In this document: positions 1 to 10,480 of the stretch, one piece after another
How the letters are laid out: every line of letters begins with the position of its first letter
Position numbering within the stretch: position 1 is the stretch's first letter
Assembly (NCBI GenBank): GCA_958298945.1
Contig: OY282608.1
Coordinates: 63,402,951 to 63,466,950 of the forward strand
Direction of reading: 5' to 3'
DNA length: 64,000 nucleotides
From: Atherix ibis
Taxonomy: Eukaryota > Arthropoda > Insecta > Diptera > Athericidae
The notes under the pieces: generated by a model
Database searches by the model: none
What the model was told of the DNA's origin: nothing
What the model saw: only the letters and a program-made list of their open reading frames with translations
Position numbers and translations under genes: made by a program

Positions 1-2490
1 TTGTTGGTTTGTTGGTTTTTTGGTTTGTTGGTTTTTTGGTTTGTTGCTTTGTTGGTTTGTTGGTTTGTTGGCTTGTTGGCTTGTTGGTTTGTTGGCTTGT
101 TGGTTTGTTAGCTTGTTGGTTTGTTGGTTTGTTTGTTTGTTGGTTTATTTGTTTGTTGGTTTGTTGGCTTGTTGGTTTGTTGGTTTGTTGGCTTGTTGGC
201 TTGTTGGTTTGTTGGTTTGTTGGTTTGTTGGTTTGTTGGTTTTTTGGTTTGTTGGTTTATTTGTTTGTTGGTTTGTTGGCTTGTTGGTTTGTTGGTTTGT
301 TGGCTTGTTGGCTTGTTGGTTTGTCGGTTTGTTGGCTTGTTGGTTTGTTGGTTTGTTGGTTTGTTGGCTTGTTGGTTTGTTGGTTTGTTGTTTTGTTGGC
401 TTGTTGACTTGTTGGTTTGTTGGTTTTTTGGTTTATTGGTTTATTTGTTTGTTGGTTTGTTGGCTTGTTGGTTTGTTGGTTTGTTGGTTTGTTGGTTTGT
501 TGGCTTGTTGGTTTGTTGGTTTGTTGGTTTGTTGGCTTGTTGGCTTGTTGGCTTGTTGGTTTGTTGGTTTGTTGGCTTGTTGGCTTGTTGGTTTGTTAGT
601 TTGTTGGCTTTTTGGTTACTTGGTTTGTTGGTTTGTTGGCTTGTTTTCTTGTTGGTTTGTTGCTTTGTTCGTTTGATGGTTTGTTGGTTTATTGGTTACT
701 TTGTTTGTTGGTTTGTTGGTTTGTTGGCTTGTTGGTTTGTTGGCTTGTTGGTTTGTAGGTTTGTTGGTTTGTTGTTTTGTTGGCTTGTTGGCTTGTTGGT
801 TTGTTGGTTTGTTGGTTTGTTGGTTTGTTTTTTTGTTGGTTTTTGGTTTGTTGGTTTGTTGGTTTGTTGGTTTGTTGGCTTGTGGGTTTGTTGGTTTGTT
901 GGTTTGTTGGCTTGTTGGCTTGTTCGTTTGTTGGTTTGTTGGCTTGTTGGCTTGTTCGTTTGTTGGTTAGTTCGTTTGTTGGTTTGTTAGTTTGTTGGTT
1001 TGTTGGTTTGTTGGCTTGTTGGCTTTTTGGTTTGTTGGTTTAATGGCTTGTTGGTTTGTTGCCTTGTTGGTTTGTTGGCTTGTTGGTTTGTTGGTTTGTT
1101 GGTTTGTTGGCTTGTTAATTTGTTGGTTTGTTGGCTTGTTGATTTGTTGGCTTGTTGGTTACTTGGTTTGTTGGTTTGTTGGTTTGTTGGCTTGTTGGTT
1201 CGTTGGCTTGTTGGTTTGTTGGTTTGTTGGTTTGTTGGCGTGTTGGCTTGTTGGTTTGTTGGTTTGTTGGTTTGTTGGTTTGTTGGTTTTTTGGTTTGTT
1301 GGTTTATTTGTTTGTTGCATTGTTGGCTTGTTGGTTTGTTGGTTTGTTGGCTTGTTGGCTTGTTGGTTTGTTGGCTTGTTGGTTTGTTGGTTTGTTGGCT
1401 TGTTGGCTTGTTGCTTTGTTGGTTTGTTGGTTTGTTGGCTTGTTGGCTTGTTGGTTTGTTAGTTTGTTAGCTTTTTGGTTACTTGGTTTGTTGGTTTGTT
1501 TGTTTGTTGGTTTGTTGGCTTGTTGGTTTGTTGGCTTGTTGGTTTGTTGGTTTGTTGGTTTGTTGGCTTGTTGGCTTGTTGGTTTGTTGGTTTGTTGGTT
1601 TGTTGGTTTGTTGGTTTGTTGGTTTTTTGGTTTGTTGGTTTATTTGATTGTTGGTTTGTTGGCTTGTTGGTTTGTTGGTTTGTTGGTTTGTTGGCTTGTT
1701 GGTTTGTTGGTTTGTTGGCTTGTTGGCTTGTTGGTTTGTTGGTTTGTTGGCTTGTTGGCTTGTTGGTTTGTTGGTTTGTTGGTTTTTTGGTTTGTTGGTT
1801 TGTTGGTTTGTTGGTTTGTTGGTTTGTTGCTTTGTTGGTTTGTTGGTTTATTTGTTTGTTGGTTTGTTGGCTTGTTGGTTTGTTGGTTTGTTGGTTTGTT
1901 GGCTTGTTGGTTTGTTAATTTGTGGTTTTGCTGGCTTGTTGCTTTGTTGGTTTGTTGATTTGTTGGCTTGTTGGCTTGTTGGTTTGTTAGTTTGTTGGCT
2001 TTTTGGTTACTTGGTTTGTTGGTTTGTTGGTTTGTTGGCTTGTTGGTTTGTTGGCTTGTTGGTTTGTTGGTTTGTTGGTTTGTTGGCTTTGGGGCTTGTT
2101 GGTTTGTTGGTTTGTTGGTTTATTTGTTTGTTGGTTTGTTGGCTTGTTGGTTTGTTGGTTTGTTGGTTTGTTGGCTTGTTGGTTTGTTGGCTTGTTGGCT
2201 TGTTACTTTGTTGGTTTGTTGGTTTGTTGGCTTGTTGGCTTGTTGGTTTGTTAGTTTGTTGGCTTTTTGGTTACTTGGTTTGTTGGTTTGTTGGTTTGTT
2301 GGCTTGTTGGTTTGTTGGCTTGTTGGTTTGTTGGTTTGTTGGTTTGTTGGCTTGTTGGTTTGTTGGTTTGTTGGCTTGTTGGCTTGTTGGCTTGTTGGTT
2401 TGTTGGTTTGTTGGCTTGTTGGTTACTTAGTTTGTTGGTTTGTTGGTTTTTTGGTTTGTTGGTTTGTTGGCTTGTTGGCTTATTGGCTAG
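1..2490. repeat. Domain A, partial leading HOR segment
   Basis: Octamer array upstream of the first clear HOR boundary landmark. It holds landmarks seen again in later units: TTACTTGG at about 616, 1163, 1477, 2005 and 2269, and GGCGTGTTGGCTTG near 1237. It looks like the right-hand part of an HOR unit whose left part lies outside the window. A short internal duplication is present, with the segment at 2003 recurring at 2267 (264 bp, 33 octamers). The first kilobase is less regular than later units, with several isolated substitutions and TTGTTCGT octamers at about 920-970. Confidence 0.75.
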
Positions 2491-3280
2491 TTGGTTAGTT
2501 CGTTTGTTGGTTTGTTAGCTTGTTGGTTTGTTGGCTTGTTGGTTTGTTGGTTTGTTGGTTTGTTGGTTTGTTGGTTTGTTGGTTTGTTGGTTTTTTGGTT
2601 TGTTGGTTTGTTGGTTTGTTGGCTTGTTGGTTTGTTGGTTTGTTGGCTTGTTGGTTTGTTGGTTTGTTGGCTTGTTGGTTACTTAGTTTGTTGGTTTGTT
2701 GGTTTGTTGGTTTGTTGGTTTGTTGGCTTGTTGGCTTATTGGTTTGTCGGCTTATTGGTTTGTTGGTTAGTTCGTTTGTTGGTTTGTTAGTTTGTTGGTT
2801 TGTTGGCTTGTTAACTTGTTGGTTTGTTGGTTTTTTGGTTTGTTGGTTTGTTGGTTTGTTGGTTTGTTGATTTATTTGTTTGTTGGTTTGTTGGCTTGTT
2901 GGTTTGTTGGTTTGTTGGTTTGTTGGTTTGTTGGCTTGTTGGCTTGTTGGTTTGTTGGTTTGTTGGTTTTTTGGTTTCTTGGTTTGTTGGTTTGTTGGTT
3001 TGTTGGTTTGTTGGTTTGTTTGTTTGTTGGTTTGTTGGCTTGTTGGTTTGTTGGTTTGTTGGCTTGTTGGCTTGTTGGTTTGTTGGTTTGTTGGTTTGTT
3101 GGTTTTTTTGTTTGTTGATTTGTTGGCTTGTTGTCTTGTTGGCTTGTTGGTTTTTTGGCTTGTTGGTTTGTTAGTTTGTTGGCTTTTTGGTTACTTGGTT
3201 TGTTGGTTTGTTGGTTTGTTGGTTTTTTGGTTTGTTGGTTTGTTGGCATGTTGGTTTGTTGGTTTGTTGGTTTGTTGGCT

Positions 3281-3294
3281 TGATGGTTTTTGGT
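3281..3294 (+). other. Domain A -1 register slip (GATGGTTTTTGG landmark)
   Basis: Five T stand where the octamer register needs six. The same slip occurs at 4661-4665, 8366-8370, 12301-12305, 15196-15200 and 22035-22039, always preceded by TTGATGG. Because the base loss is shared, these sites descend from one event and are good markers of domain A ancestry. Domain B has the in-register counterpart GATGGC or GAGGGC followed by TTTTTGG. Confidence 0.85.
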
Positions 3295-6192
3295 TTGTTG
3301 GCTTGTTGGCTTGTTGGTTTGTTGGTTTGTTGGCTTGTTGGTTTGTTGGTTTGTTGGCTTGTTGGCTTGTTGCTTTGTTAGTTTGTTGGTTTTTTGGCTT
3401 GTTGGCTTGTTGGTTTGTTAGTTTGTGGCCTTTTTGGTTACTTAATTTGTTGGTTTGTTGGTTTGTTGGCTTGTTGGTTTGTTGGCTTGTTGGTTTGTTG
3501 GTTTGTTGGTTTGTTGGCTTGTTGGCTTGTTGGCTTGCTGGTTTGTTGGTTTGTTGGTTTGTTGGTTTGTTGGTTTGTTGGTTTTTGGTTTGTTGGTTTA
3601 TTTGTTTGTTGGTTTGTTGGCTTGTTGGTTTGTTGGTTTGTTGGTTTGTTGGCTTGTTGGTTTGTTGGTTTGTTGGCTTGTTGGTTTGTTGGTTTGTTGG
3701 CTTGTTGGCTTGTTGGTTTGTTGGTTTGTTGGTTTTTTGGTTTCTTGGTTTGTTGGTTTGTTGGTTTGTTGGTTTGTTGGTTTGTTGGTTTATTTGTTTG
3801 TTGGTTTGTTGGCTTGTTGGTTTGTTGGTTTGTTGGTTTGTTGGCTTGTTGGTTTGTTGGTTTGTTGGCTTGTTGGCTTGTTGCTTTGTTGTTTCGTTGG
3901 TTTGTGGGCTTGTTGGCTTGTTGGTTTGTTAGTTTATTGGCTTTTTGGTTACTTGGTTTGTTGGTTTGTTGGCTTGTTGGTTTGTTGGTTTGTTGGTTTA
4001 TTGGCTTGTTGGTTTGTTGGTTTGTTGGCTTGTTGGCTTGTTGGTTTGTTGGTTTGTTGGCTTGTTGGCTTGTTGGTTTGTTGGTTTGTTGGTTTGTTGG
4101 TTGGTTGACTTGTTGGTTTGTTGGTTTGTTGGCTTGTTGGCTTGTTGGCTTGTTGCTTTGTTAGTTTGTTGGTTTGTTGGCTTGTTGGCTTGTTGGTTTG
4201 TTAGTTTGTTGGCTTTTTGGTTACTTAGTTTGTTGGTTTGTTGGTTTGTTGGCTTGTTGGTTTGTTGGCTTGTTGGTTTGTTGATTTGTTGGTTTTTTGG
4301 CTTGTTGGCTTGCTGGTTTGTTGGTTTGTTGGTTTGTTGGTTTGTTGGTTTGTTGGTTTTTTGGTTTGTTGGTTTTTTGGTTTGTTAATTTATTTGTTTG
4401 TTGGTTTGTTGGCTTGTTGGTTTGTTGGTTTGTTGGTTTGTTGGCTTGTTGGTTTGTTGGTTTGTTGGCTTGTTGGCTTGTTGTTTTGTTGGTTTGTTGG
4501 CTTGTTGTCTTGTTGGCTTGTTGGTTTTTTGGCTTGTTGGTTTGTTAGTTTGTTGGCTTTTTGGTTACTTGGTTTGTTGGTTTGTTGGTTTGTTGGTTTT
4601 TTGGTTTGTTGGCGTGTTGGTTTGTTGGTTTGTTGGTTTGTTGGTTTGTTGGCTTGATGGTTTTTGGTTTGTTGGCTTGTTGGCTTGTTGGTTTGTTGGT
4701 TTGTTGGCTTGTTGGTTTGTTGGTTTGTTGGCTTGTTGGCTTGTTGCTTTGTTAGTTTGTTGGTTTGTTGGCTTGTTGGCTTGTTGGTTTGTTAGTTTGT
4801 GGGCTTTTTGGTTACTTAATTTGTTGGTTTGTTGGTTTGTTGGCTTGTTGGCTTGCTGGTTTGTTGGTTTGTTGGTTTGTTGGTTTGTTGGTTTGTTGGT
4901 TTTTTGGTTTGTTGGTTTATTTGTTTGTTGGTTTGTTGGCTTGTTGGTTTGTTGGTTTGTTGGTTTGTTGGCTTGTTGGTTTGTTGGTTTGTTGGCTTGT
5001 TGGTTTGTTGGTTTGTTGGCTTGTTGGCTTGTTGGTTTGTTGGTTTGTTGGTTTTTTGGTTTCTTGGTTTGTTGGTTTGTTGGTTTGTTGGTTTGTTGGT
5101 TTATTTGTTTGTTGGTTTGTTTGCTTGTTGGTTTGTTGGTTTGTTGGTTTGTTGGCTTGTTGGTTTGTTGGTTTGTTGGCTTGTTGGCTTGTTGCTTTGT
5201 TGTTTCGTTGGTTTGTGCACTTGTTGGCTTGTTGGTTTGTTAGTTTATTGGCTTTTTGGTTACTTGGTTTGTTGGTTTGTTGGCTTGTTGGTTTGTTGGT
5301 TTGTTGGTTTATTGGCTTGTTGGTTTGTTGGTTTGTTGGCTTGTTGGCTTGTTGGTTTGTTGGTTTTGTTGGCTTGTTGGCTTGTTGGTTTGTTGGTTTG
5401 TTGGTTTGTTGGTTGGTTGACTTGTTGGTTTGTTGGTTTGTTGGCTTGTTGGCTTGTTGGCTTGTTGCTTTGTTAGTTTGTTGGTTTGTTGGCTTGTTGG
5501 CTTGTTGGTTTGTTAGTTTGTTGGCTTTTTGGTTACTTAGTTTGTTGGTTTGTTGGTTTGTTGGCTTGTTGGTTTGTTGGCTTGTTGGTTTGTTGATTTG
5601 TTGGTTTTTTGGCTTGTTGGCTTGCTGGTTTGTTGGTTTGTTGGTTTGTTGGTTTGTTGGTTTGTTGGTTTTTTGGTTTGTTGGTTTTTTGGTTTGTTGG
5701 TTTATTTGTTTGTTGGTTTGTTGGCTTGTTGGTTTGTTGGTTTGTTGGTTTGTTGGCTTGTTGGTTTGTTGGTTTGTTGGCTTTTTGGCTTGTTGTTTTG
5801 TTGGTTTGTTGGCTTGTTGGCTTGTTGGTTTGTTGGTTTGTTGGTTTTTTGGTTTGTTGGTTTGTTGGTTTGTTGGTTTGTTGGTTTGTTGGTTTGTTGG
5901 TTTGTTGGTTTATTTGTTTGTTGGTTTGTTGGCTTGTTGGTGTGTTGGTTTGTTGGTTTTTTGGCTTGTTGGTTTGTTGGTTTGTTGGCTTGTTGGCTTG
6001 TTGCTTTGTTGGTTTGTTGGTTTGTGGGCTTGTTGGCTTGTTGGTTTGTTAGTTTATTGGCTTTTTGGTTACTTGGTTTATTGGTTTGTTGTGTTGTTGG
6101 CTTGTTGGTTTGTTGGTTTGTTGGTTTGTTGGCTTGTTGGTTTGTTGGTTTGTTGGTTTGTTGGCTTGTTGGTTTGTTGGTTTGTTGGCTTG

Positions 6193-6203
6193 TTTTTTTT
6201 TTT
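6193..6203 (+). repeat. T11 homopolymer tract inside the array
   Basis: Eleven consecutive T between TTG and GGC replace the middle of two octamers and add one base to the register. It is the longest homopolymer I see in the window. No equivalent tract appears at the matching place in A2-A5, so it is private to copy A1. A sequencing or polishing error is an alternative explanation. Confidence 0.8.
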
Positions 6204-6665
6204 GGCTTGTTGGTTACTTGGTTTGTTGGTTTGTTGGTTTGTTGGCTTGTTGGTTTGTTGGCTTGTTGGTTTGTTGGTTTGTTGGTTTGTTGGCGTGTTG
6301 GCTTGTTGGTTTGTTGGTTTGTTGGTTTGTTGGTTTGTTGGTTTGTTGGTTTTTTGGTTTGTTGGTTTATTTGTTTGTTGGTTTGTTGGCTTGTTGGTTT
6401 GTTGATTTGTTGGCTTGTTGGTTTGTTGGTTTGTTAGTTTGTTGACTTTTTGGTTACTTGGTTTGTTGGTTTGTTGGTTTGTTGGCTTGTTGGTTTGTTG
6501 GCTTGTTGGTTTGTTGGTTTGTTGGTTTGTTGGCTTGTTGGTTTGTTGGTTTGTTGGCTTGTTGGTTTGTTGGTTTGTTGGTTTGTTGGCTTGTTGGTTA
6601 CTTAGTTTGTTGGTTTGTTGGTTTGTTGGTTTGTTGGTTTGTTGGCTTCTTGGCTTATTGGCTAG

Positions 6666-9600
6666 TTGGTTAGTTCGTTTGTTGGTTTGTTAGCTTGTTG
6701 GTTTGTTGGCTTGTTGGTTTGTTGGTTTGTTGGTTTGTTGGTTTGTTGGTTTGTTGGTTTGTTGGTTTTTTGGTTTGTTGGTTTGTTGGTTTGTTGGCTT
6801 GTTGGTTTGTTGGTTTGTTGGCTTGTTGGCTTGTTGGCTTGTTGGTTTGTTGGTTTGTTGGCTTGTTGGTTACTTAGTTTGTTGGTTTGTTGGTTTGTTG
6901 GTTTGTTGGTTTGTTGGTTTGTTGGCTTGTTGGCTTATTGGTTTGTTGGCTTATTGGTTTGTTGGTTAGTTCGTTTGTTGGTTTGTTAGTTTGTTGGTTT
7001 GTTGGCTTGTTGGCTTGTTGGTTTGTTGGTTTGTTGGTTTTTTGGTTTCTTGGTTTGTTGGTTTGTTGGTTTGTTGGTTTGTTGGTTTGTTTGTTTGTTG
7101 GTTTGTTGGCTTGTTGGTTTGTTAGTTTGTTGGCTTGTTGGCTTGTTGGTTTGTTGGTTTGTTGGTTTGTTGGTTTTTTTGTTTGTTGATTTGTTGGCTT
7201 GTTGTCTTGTTGGCTTGTTGGTTTTTTGGCTTGTTGGTTTGTTAGTTTGTTGGCTTTTTGGTTACTTGGTTTGTTGGTTTGTTGGTTTGTTGGTTTTTTG
7301 GTTTGTTGGTTTGTTGGCGTGTTGGTTTGTTGGTTTGTTGGTTTGTTAGTTTGTTGACTTTTTGGTTACTTGGTTTGTTGGTTTGTTGGTTTGTTGGCTT
7401 GTTGGTTTGTTGGCTTGTTGGTTTGTTGGTTTGTTGGTTTGTTGGTTTGTTGGCTTGTTGGTTTGTTGGTTTGTTGGCTTGTTGGCTTGTTGGTTTGTTG
7501 GTTTGTTGGCTTGTTGGTTACTTAGTTTGTTGGTTTGTTGGTTTGTTGGTTTGTTGGTTTGTTGGCTTGTTGGCTTATTGGCTAGTTGGTTAGTTCGTTT
7601 GTTGGTTTGTTAGCTTGTTGGTTTGTTGGCTTGTTGGTTTGTTGGTTTGTTGGTTTGTTGGTTTGTTGGTTTGTTGGCTTGTTGGTTTGTTGGTTTGTTG
7701 GCTTGTTGGCTTGTTGGCTTGTTGGTTTGTTGGTTTGTTGGCTTGTTGGTTACTTAGTTTGTTGGTTTGTTGGTTTGTTGGTTTGTTGGTTTGTTGGTTT
7801 GTTGGCTTGTTGGCTTACTGGTTTGTCGGCTTATTGGTTTGTTGGTTAGTTCGTTTGTTGGTTTGTTAGTTTGTTGGTTTGTTGGCTTGTTGGCTTGTTG
7901 GTTTGTTGGTTTTTTGGTTTGTTGGTTTGTTGGTTTGTTGATTTATTTGTTTGTTGGTTTGTTGGCTTGTTGGTTTGTTGGTTTGTTGGTTTGTTGGTTT
8001 GTTGGCTTGTTGGCTTGTTGGTTTGTTGGTTTGTTGGTTTTTTGGTTTCTTGGTTTGTTGGTTTGTTGGTTTGTTGGTTTGTTGGTTTGTTTGTTTGTTG
8101 GTTTGTTGGCTTGTTGGTTTGTTGGTTTGTTGGCTTGTTGGCTTGTTGGCTTGTTGGTTTGTTGGTTTGTTGGTTTGTTGGTTTTTTTGTTTGTTGATTT
8201 GTTGGCTTGTTGTCTTGTTGGCTTGTTGGTTTTTTGGCTTGTTGGTTTGTTAGTTTGTTGGCTTTTTGGTTACTTGGTTTGTTGGTTTGTTGGTTTGTTG
8301 GTTTTTTGGTTTGTTGGTTTGTTGGCGTGTTGGTTTGTTGGTTTGTTGGTTTGTTGGCTTGATGGTTTTTGGTTTGTTGGCTTGTTGGCTTGTTGGTTTG
8401 TTGGTTTGTTGGCTTGTTGGTTTGTTGGTTTGTTGGCTTGTTGGCTTGTTGCTTTGTTAGTTTGTTGGTTTGTTGGCTTGTTGGCTTGTTGGTTTGTTAG
8501 TTTGTGGGCTTTTTGGTTACTTAATTTGTTGGTTTGTTGGTTTGTTGGCTTGTTGGTTTGTTGGCTTGTTGGTTTGTTGGTTTGTTGGTTTGTTGGCTTG
8601 TTGGCTTGCTGGTTTGTTGGTTTGTTGGTTTGTTGGTTTGTTGGTTTGTTGGTTTTTTGGTTTGTTGGTTTATTTGTTTGTTGGTTTGTTGGCTTGTTGG
8701 TTTGTTGGTTTGTTGGTTTGTTGGCTTGTTGGTTTGTTGGTTTGTTGGCTTGTTGGCTTGTTGGTTTGTTGGTTTGTTGGCTTGTTGGCTTGTTGGTTTG
8801 TTGGTTTGTTGGTTTTTTGGTTTCTTGGTTTGTTGGTTTGTTGGTTTGTTGGTTTGTTGGTTTGTTGGTTTATTTGTTTGTTGGTTTGTTGGCTTGTTGG
8901 TTTGTTGGTTTTTTGGTTTGTTGGCTTGTTGGTTTGTTGGTTTGTTGGCTTGTTGGCTTGTTGCTTTGTTGTTTCGTTGGTTTGTGGGCTTGTTGGCTTG
9001 TTGGTTTGTTAGTTTATTGGCTTTTTGGTTACTTGGTTTGTTGGTTTGTTGGCTTGTTGGTTTGTTGGTTTGTTGGTTTATTGGCTTATTGGTTTGTTGG
9101 TTTGTTGGCTTGTTGGCTTGTTGGTTTGTTGGTTTGTTGGCTTGTTGGCTTGTTGGCTTGTTGGTTTGTTGGTTTGTTGGTTTGTTGGTTGGTTGACTTG
9201 TTGGTTTGTTGGTTTGTTGGCTTGTTGGCTTGTTGCTTTGTTAGTTTGTTGGTTTGTTGGCTTGTTGGCTTGTTGGTTTGTTAGTTTGTTGGCTTTTTGG
9301 TTACTTAGTTTGTTGGTTTGTTGGCTTGTTGGTTTGTTGGCTTGTTGGTTTGTTGATTTGTGGGTTTTTTGGCGTCTTAGCTTGCTGGTTTGTTGGTTTG
9401 TTGGTTTTTTGGTTTGTTGGTTTTTTGGTTTGTTGGTTTATTTGTTTGTTGGTTTGTTGGCTTGTTGGTTTGTTGGTTTGTTGGTTTGTTGGTTTGTTGG
9501 TTTATTTGTTTGTTGGTTTGTTGGCTTGTTGGTTTGTTGGTTTGTTGGTTTGTTGGTTTGTTGGCTTGTTGGTTTGTTGGTTTGTTGGCTTGTTGGCTTG

Positions 9601-10480
9601 TTGTTTTGTTGGTTTGTTGGCTTGTTGGCTTGTTGGTTTGTTGGTTTGTTGGTTTTTTGGTTTGTTGGTTTGTTGGTTTGTTGGTTTGTTGGTTTGTTGG
9701 TTTGTTGGTTTGTTGGTTTATTTGTTTGTTGGTTTGTTGGCTTGTTGGTTTGTTGGTTTGTTGGTTTTTTGGCTTGTTGGTTTGTTGGTTTGTTGGTTTG
9801 TTGGCTTGTTGGCTTGTTGCTTTGTTGGTTTGTTGGTTTGTGGGCTTGTTGGCTTGTTGGTTTGTTAGTTTATTGGCTTTTTTGTTACTTGGTTTATTGG
9901 TTTGTTGGTTTGTTGGCTTGTTGGTTTGTTGGTTTGTTGGTTTGTTGGCTTGTTGGTTTGTTGGTTTGTTGGTTTGTTGGCTTGTTGGTTTGTTGGTTTG
10001 TTGGCTTGTTGATTTGTTGGCTTGTTGGTTATTTGGTTTGTTGGTTTGTTGGTTTGTTGGCTTGTTGGTTTGTTGGCTTGTTGGTTTGTTGGTTTGTTAG
10101 TTTGTTGGCGTGTTGGCTTGTTGGTTTGTTGGTTTGTTGGTTTGTTGGTTTGTTGGTTTTTTGGTTTTTTGGTTTGTTGGTTTATTTGTTTGTTGGTTTG
10201 TTGGCTTGTTGGTTTGTTGATTTGTTGGCTTGTTGGCTTGTTGGTTTGTTAGTTTGTTGACTTTTTGGTTACTTGGTTTGTTGGTTTGTTGGTTTGTTGG
10301 CTTGTTGGTTTGTTGGCTTGTTGGTTTGTTGGTTTGTTGGTTTGTTGGCTTGTTGGTTTGTTGGTTTGTTGGCTTGTTGGTTTGTTGGTTTGTTGGTTTG
10401 TTGGCTTGTTGGTTACTTAGTTTGTTGGTTTGTTGGTTTGTTGGTTTGTTGGTTTGTTGGCTTGTTGGCTTATTGGCTAG
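6666..10480. repeat. Domain A HOR copy A2 (about 3.8 kb)
   Basis: Length 3,815 bp, which is 477 octamers minus one, explained by the single -1 slip at 8366-8370. Landmarks in order are: a pair of GTTCGTTTG sites (about 6673 and 6968), a run of seven T (about 7176), a second such pair (about 7593 and 7850), a second T-run (about 8184), GATGGTTTTTGG (8361), TACTTAAT (about 8518), GTTTCGTTGG (8971), TACTTAGT (about 9301) and GGCGTGTTGG (about 10107). It is the most useful reference copy because it has one copy of each late landmark. Confidence 0.88.

Larger units (their letters stand above)
2491..6665. repeat. Domain A HOR copy A1 (about 4.2 kb)
   Basis: Bounded by the GGTTAGTTCGTTTG landmark at 2491 and its next equivalent copy at 6666. 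The length of 4,175 bp is 522 octamers minus one base. That net -1 matches the slips I can see: -1 at 3287-3291, -1 at 3582-3586, -1 at 4661-4665, +1 at 5364-5367, and +1 in the T11 tract at 6193-6203. Internally it carries a tandem duplication with a 1,374-bp offset (3187 recurs at 4561), so the GATGGTTTTTGG and GTTTCGTTGG landmarks occur twice, at 3281/4656 and 3891/5202. Confidence 0.85.

Noticed and set aside
613..624. GGTTACTTGG sites considered as protein-binding or regulatory motifs because they recur dozens of times
   Set aside because: They are one- to three-base variants of the monomer shared by descent between copies. Recurrence is explained by HOR duplication, and nothing in the sequence ties them to a binding protein. 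They are useful only as landmarks.
4765..6405. Long + strand open frame (546 codons) rich in L, V, C, W, F and G, and many similar ones up to about 756 codons (46254-48524)
   Set aside because: All three + frames give the same eight-residue cycle because the DNA is an octamer repeat. The starts I checked are TTG, not ATG, stops fall wherever TAG or TGA variants occur, and there is no codon-position bias, promoter or ribosome-binding context. These are artefacts of the satellite.
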